From positions 1-7,209 of the forward strand of contig JAITBC010000359.1 in assembly GCA_031283785.1 (NCBI GenBank): 7,209 nucleotides of DNA, given 5' to 3'. This document shows positions 4,358 through 7,209 of this stretch, in pieces. The stretch comes from Tannerella sp. (lineage in GTDB: Bacteria > Bacteroidota > Bacteroidia > Bacteroidales > Tannerellaceae). Below the pieces are notes generated by a model. It was given only the letters and a program-made list of their open reading frames with translations. It did no database searches and was not told where the DNA came from. Numbering within the stretch: the stretch's first letter is position 1; every line of letters starts with the position of its first letter. The position numbers were made by a program, and so were the translations under genes.

Positions 4358-4782
4358 ATTTGAACATTACAACACCGGAGGAAATCCGCAGAGAACTTGA
4401 AGGGATAGACGCTTTTCTCAATATCGAGTGTAGCGAACAGATAGAGGAGGTAGTAACGCGTGGCAACACGCTTGCCGTCTACATAGCCCGTAGCGGGAAG
4501 CTGCTTGCGGATGCGAAATATCACCTGAATGCACGTATGAAGTCGGAGGTGTTTGAAACGCTCAGGACGACAGCCAAACAGGCCGGCGCTACCGCAAAGG
4601 CCATTAATGCCATTGTCGACAGTCTTTGCCGGGAAGAGCAATATCTTTCGGACTGGTGCGACCGCGTAAACCGTTCGGCTACGCACCAGTTAGACTGGTG
4701 TCGCACACTTGTATCAAAAGCCAAGGCGGAGATGTCCATCACGCCGTCGACTTATAACCATAGCAATTATCCACAATTTTAA
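4354..4782 (+). CDS. Phage-type helical hypothetical protein (142 aa)
   Basis: No family is recognised with confidence. The protein looks all-helical: an acidic N-terminal region (ITTPEEIRRELEGIDAFLNI), then TLAVYIARSGKLLADAKYHL around residues 39-58 and KAINAIVDSLCREEQYLSDW around 81-100. It has two similar Asp-Trp-Cys motifs (SDWCDRV and LDWCRTL) about 15 residues apart. The C-terminal 15 residues are polar and probably disordered. No catalytic motif or membrane segment is seen. Its start may overlap the micro-gene at 4292. It lies between the recombination genes and the helicase, so a role in DNA replication or recombination is plausible but unproven. The codons for the DWC motifs take part in inverted repeats at 4652-4700. 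Confidence 0.75.
   Translation: MNLNITTPEEIRRELEGIDAFLNIECSEQIEEVVTRGNTLAVYIARSGKLLADAKYHLNARMKSEVFETLRTTAKQAGATAKAINAIVDSLCREEQYLSDWCDRVNRSATHQLDWCRTLVSKAKAEMSITPSTYNHSNYPQF
4652..4700. repeat. Competing inverted repeats built from three ACTGGTG copies
   Basis: ACTGGTGCG (4652-4660) pairs perfectly with CGCACCAGT (4682-4690), leaving a 21-nt loop. The same middle copy also forms a tighter dyad, CACCAGT-TAG-ACTGGTG (4684-4700). The two hairpins use the same strand and exclude each other. Part of the similarity comes from the encoded DWC motifs. Possible roles are a protein-binding array, a replication site or an RNA switch; all are inference. Confidence 0.45.
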
Positions 4783-4793
4783 TTATTAAAAAA

Positions 4794-5174
4794 ATGAATG
4801 AATTTAACGAAACGCCTCGTTACGAGGTAAAGAAAGTAAAGGTCAGGAATGACCAGTTATTTGATTTGTGGTGTGTGGTAGAACTGTTCGGACATCAGAA
4901 GATTGCCGGACGCTGCACGGAACAGAACGTCGCGGGCGTAAACATGTTGCGCGTAGATGTTCCCGCAATGGGAGGCTGTCAGGAATTTACGCGCTTCCTG
5001 AGCGCCGGAGCCATCTATGCGATTAATCCCGTCACTGAAGAAATTGCACGGGAAATAGCCGGCTCCTTAAATATACAGCCGGTATCCGTATGGGATATAA
5101 GGAGCCTGGTAGATGAGAAATTGAAAGCTTTAAAGGCTGGAGACGGGTATTTACCTGAAAGTGACGAATTATAA
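4794..5174 (+). CDS. Phage-type hypothetical protein (126 aa)
   Basis: This resembles hypothetical proteins that recur beside phage DNA-metabolism genes; I know of no assigned function. A polar N-terminus precedes a strand-rich middle: LFDLWCVVELFGHQKIAGRC (residues 19-38), then VAGVNMLRVDVPAMGGCQEF and TRFLSAGAIYAINPVTEEIA (about 65-84), and a helical acidic tail ending PESDEL. The HQKIAGRCTEQ and FTRFLSAGAIYAI patterns are the recognisable parts. The leader is TTATTAAAAAA, with no Shine-Dalgarno sequence. Its stop is one base from the ATG of the helicase gene, so the two are probably co-translated and may act together on DNA; this is inference. Confidence 0.75.
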   Translation: MNEFNETPRYEVKKVKVRNDQLFDLWCVVELFGHQKIAGRCTEQNVAGVNMLRVDVPAMGGCQEFTRFLSAGAIYAINPVTEEIAREIAGSLNIQPVSVWDIRSLVDEKLKALKAGDGYLPESDEL

Positions 5175-5175
5175 T

Positions 5176-6873
5176 ATGTTGATTACTCTGCAACAGACAG
5201 AAGGAGCATACAGCTACGCTGTTCGTTTCGACCGTTATCGCCGCCAGGTCGTCGACCGCCTGAAATCGGATGTCGACGTACCTGGCCGTCGCTGGGACGT
5301 GAAACAGGGTGTGTGGCTGATACCGGCCACCAACGAGGCAAAGGCGAAACTTGACAAGCTGACATATTATGTGCGGCACTTTGAGCCTGTACAGTGGGGC
5401 GAATCCGGACAGATTCACGCGGATGAAAGCAAGTCTTACGAACTGCCGGAACTGCCGTCTCTCGACCGTGAGCACGGTTTAAAAATCCAGCCCTACCCCT
5501 ACCAGCTGGAAGGCATTGCACAGGGATTGAAGTTCAAACGCTTCATCAACGCCGACGACATGGGGCTTGGAAAAACATTGCAGGCGATCGCTACTGTTAA
5601 CCTTGCCGGCGCTTTTCCGTGTCTGGTTATCTGTCCTAACGTTGTTAAAATCAACTGGCAGCGCGAATGGCACAAGTTTACGGACAAAAAGGCGGATGTC
5701 ATGACGGACAGCATCCGCGATACGTGGACATTTTTCTGGAAAACAGGCATGAACCAGGTGTTTATCGTCAATTATGAAAGCCTGAAAAAATATTTTGTCC
5801 GTAAAATCAACAAATCGGAAAAATGGACGCTCCGCGACGTGGTATTCCACGACACGATAAATCTGTTCAAATCTGTAATTATCGACGAAAGCCACCGCGT
5901 GAAATCGACGGCGACACAGCAGAGCAAATTCTGCAAAGGCATAACAAAGGGGAAAGAATACATCATCCTGCTGACCGGGACACCGGTTGTGAACAAACCC
6001 AAAGACCTTGTTTCACAGCTTGGCATCATGGACAGGATGCAGGATTTGGGCGGCTGGAAGAACTTCGTAACACGCTACTGTTCCGGCCCGAATGAAGCGT
6101 CAAACCTGAAAGAACTGAATTATAACCTGTGGTCTCACTGTTTCTTTCGGCGCGAAAAAGCAAAAGTACTCACGCAACTGCCCGACAAGGTTCGTTCCAT
6201 CATCACCTGCGAAATCACGAACAGGAAAGAATACGACGACGCCGAGCGCGACCTCATAGACTATCTCCGTCGTTACAGAGAAGCTGACGACGAAAAGATA
6301 CGCAAGTCCATGAAGGGCGAAGTGATGGTAAGAATCGGCATCCTCAAAGACATTACCGCCCGCGGCAAGCTTCGCGACGTGATAGAATTTGTAAACGATT
6401 TTCGCGAGAACGGGAAAAAAATAATCCTGTTCTGTAATCTTCATGACATTGTAGACAGGCTGCTGACCGCCTTTCCGCACGCCGTATGTGTAACCGGCAG
6501 GCAGAATATGGAACAGAAACAGGCCGCCATAGACAGTTTCCAGAAGAATCCGAAAACGGGCGTCATCATCTGCTCCATCAAGGCCGCCAGTGCGGGAATC
6601 ACGCTCACGGCGGCCAGAGATGTAGCGTTTATTGAATTGCCGTGGACGTATGCCGACTGCGACCAGGCAGAAAGCCGTGCGCACCGCATTGGGCAGAAGG
6701 ATAGCGTAAATTGCTATTATCTGCTCGGCAAAGAGTCGATAGACCGGAAACTGTACGGGATAATAGAAACAAAAAAACAAATAAGTAATGCCATTCTTGG
6801 CACGGCGGATGATGTTGAAATAAACATCGTCGACATGATGGTGCAACTTTTTGAAAAAGAAGAAAAGGAGTAA
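5176..6873 (+). CDS. SNF2-family (SMARCAL1-like) DNA helicase/translocase (565 aa)
   Basis: The N-terminal 75 residues resemble the HARP-like domain of SMARCAL1-type enzymes (VPGRRWDVKQGVWLIPAT at about 35-52). The motor follows: the Q-like motif PYPYQLEGI; Walker A ADDMGLGKT with Lys133; motif Ia LVICPNVVKINWQREW; motif II DESH at 237-240; motif III LLTGTPVVN near 265-273; motif V CSIKAASAGITLTAA at 466-480; and motif VI QAESRAHRIGQ at 497-507 with its arginine fingers. All core motifs are intact. Related enzymes use ATP to move on duplex DNA and anneal or remodel forks, so here it probably supports replication or recombination with the ERF-exonuclease pair. GTG 5161 could extend the frame by five codons, but ATG 5176, one base after the previous stop, is the better start. 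The stop shares a base with the next start (TAATG). Confidence 0.93.
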   Translation: MLITLQQTEGAYSYAVRFDRYRRQVVDRLKSDVDVPGRRWDVKQGVWLIPATNEAKAKLDKLTYYVRHFEPVQWGESGQIHADESKSYELPELPSLDREHGLKIQPYPYQLEGIAQGLKFKRFINADDMGLGKTLQAIATVNLAGAFPCLVICPNVVKINWQREWHKFTDKKADVMTDSIRDTWTFFWKTGMNQVFIVNYESLKKYFVRKINKSEKWTLRDVVFHDTINLFKSVIIDESHRVKSTATQQSKFCKGITKGKEYIILLTGTPVVNKPKDLVSQLGIMDRMQDLGGWKNFVTRYCSGPNEASNLKELNYNLWSHCFFRREKAKVLTQLPDKVRSIITCEITNRKEYDDAERDLIDYLRRYREADDEKIRKSMKGEVMVRIGILKDITARGKLRDVIEFVNDFRENGKKIILFCNLHDIVDRLLTAFPHAVCVTGRQNMEQKQAAIDSFQKNPKTGVIICSIKAASAGITLTAARDVAFIELPWTYADCDQAESRAHRIGQKDSVNCYYLLGKESIDRKLYGIIETKKQISNAILGTADDVEINIVDMMVQLFEKEEKE

Positions 6874-7136
6874 TGACGGTAGAAAGAAAATGCGATTGGT
6901 GCGGGAATATATATCCTGCAAAAACAGCCGACTTAAAACGTGGCTGGGGTAGATGCTGCTGCAAATCCTGTGCGGCTTCGGTGAAAAGTTTCGGGAAGCG
7001 ATTCTTTGATAAAACATACGAAACAGGCGCTAAGAAGAAACGCTACTATGAGCGCCCAAGTGATTTTGAATCCAACCCATTTCTCCTTACTTACGATGAT
7101 GAGGAACAGGATGTATTTAGCGAAATGAATGTGTAA
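6873..7136 (+). CDS. Small zinc-finger protein (87 aa)
   Basis: The N-terminus has a CxxC...CxxC zinc site: Cys7 and Cys10 in KCDWCGNIYPAK, then Cys30 and Cys33 in RGWGRCCCKSCAAS, with extra cysteines at 28 and 29. The ADLKRGWG-x-C-x-KSC arrangement is a treble-clef-like ribbon that I know from small phage proteins near replication genes. The C-terminal half is basic, then acidic (KKKRYYERPSDFE and YDDEEQDVFSE), and probably flexible. There is no nuclease motif such as HNH, so it is more likely a nucleic-acid or protein-binding accessory factor. Its start shares a base with the helicase stop (TAATG), suggesting coupled expression and perhaps a shared task. Confidence 0.8.
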   Translation: MTVERKCDWCGNIYPAKTADLKRGWGRCCCKSCAASVKSFGKRFFDKTYETGAKKKRYYERPSDFESNPFLLTYDDEEQDVFSEMNV

Positions 7137-7156
7137 ATTATGATTAAATTATGATT
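7135..7156. repeat. Perfect 11-bp tandem repeat in the last intergenic gap
   Basis: AAATTATGATT occurs twice back to back (7135-7145 and 7146-7156), spanning the end of the zinc-finger gene and the gap before the next start. It may be a simple duplication or a small A/T-rich binding site. No promoter consensus or terminator is seen in this gap. Confidence 0.6.
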
Positions 7157-7164
7157 TAACTGCA

Positions 7165-7209
7165 ATGAATAAAAAGCAAATCAAAAAAGAGTATGACGCT
7201 ATGTTACAG
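7165..7209 (+). CDS. Start of a further gene, cut by the window edge
   Basis: From the ATG at 7165 the frame is open to the last base, encoding MNKKQIKKEYDAMLQ and continuing outside the window. The spacing (28 bases after the previous stop), same strand and A/T-rich leader fit the operon pattern. The lysine-rich, probably helical start does not identify a product. Confidence 0.5.
   Translation, partial: MNKKQIKKEYDAMLQ

Noticed and set aside
5161..5175. GTG 5161 as helicase start
   Set aside because: It overlaps the preceding gene by 14 bases and adds only five residues; ATG 5176 right after that gene's stop is more likely.
6100..7017. Long minus-strand open frame (305 codons) opposite the helicase
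   Set aside because: The plus strand here encodes SNF2 motifs V and VI and the zinc-finger start. The minus-strand translation has no recognisable domain and is a shadow.

Overview
The window looks like the early, DNA-metabolism part of a Bacteroidota (probably Bacteroidales) temperate phage, prophage or related mobile element. Three things point to this host group. Start codons are preceded by A/T-rich leaders without clear Shine-Dalgarno sequences (for example at 2089, 3467 and 4794). Two copies of the Bacteroidota -7 promoter element, TATCTTTG, lie on the minus strand at the left edge. Several protein types (DUF3853-like, a LuxR-type HTH miniprotein, a DUF6948-like protein) are ones I know mainly from Bacteroides mobile DNA. 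All recognised genes are on the plus strand and tightly packed. Many neighbours overlap by 1-4 bases (ATGA, GTGA or TAATG junctions), so translation is probably coupled along one long operon.

Left part (1-2068). After a possible leftward promoter region (34-54) come small regulatory or accessory genes: an unrecognised 57-aa protein, a 78-aa possible HTH protein, a LuxR-type HTH protein with a C-terminal membrane segment, a DUF3853-like DNA-binding protein, a small coiled-coil protein, a 55-aa protein, a 65-aa membrane protein and a 93-aa acidic protein. This is the layout expected just downstream of a phage immunity switch, with the repressor presumably beyond the left edge.

Middle part (2089-4357). 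An ERF-family single-strand annealing protein overlaps a YqaJ/lambda-exonuclease-type nuclease by four bases. Together they form a two-component recombination module like Red beta/exo. Seven bases after the nuclease is an unusual tRNA-like element of about 140 nt: acceptor stem, D-arm and T-arm are nearly canonical, but the anticodon/variable part carries some 50-65 extra nucleotides. Next come a DUF6948-like protein, a protein whose C-terminal 100 residues are almost pure Gly-X dipeptide repeat encoded by (GGCNAC)n-type DNA, and a possible 21-codon micro-gene coupled on both sides.

Right part (4354-7209). Two phage-type hypothetical proteins are followed by a SNF2/SMARCAL1-like helicase with intact Walker A, DESH, TGTP and RAHRIGQ motifs, a small zinc-finger protein, and the first 15 codons of another gene that leaves the window. 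ERF protein, exonuclease and helicase would together serve recombination-dependent replication, or end repair and annealing, of the element's genome. The points most worth a second look are the oversized tRNA-like element, the Gly-X repeat gene, the competing inverted repeats at 4652-4700, and the micro-gene at 4292.
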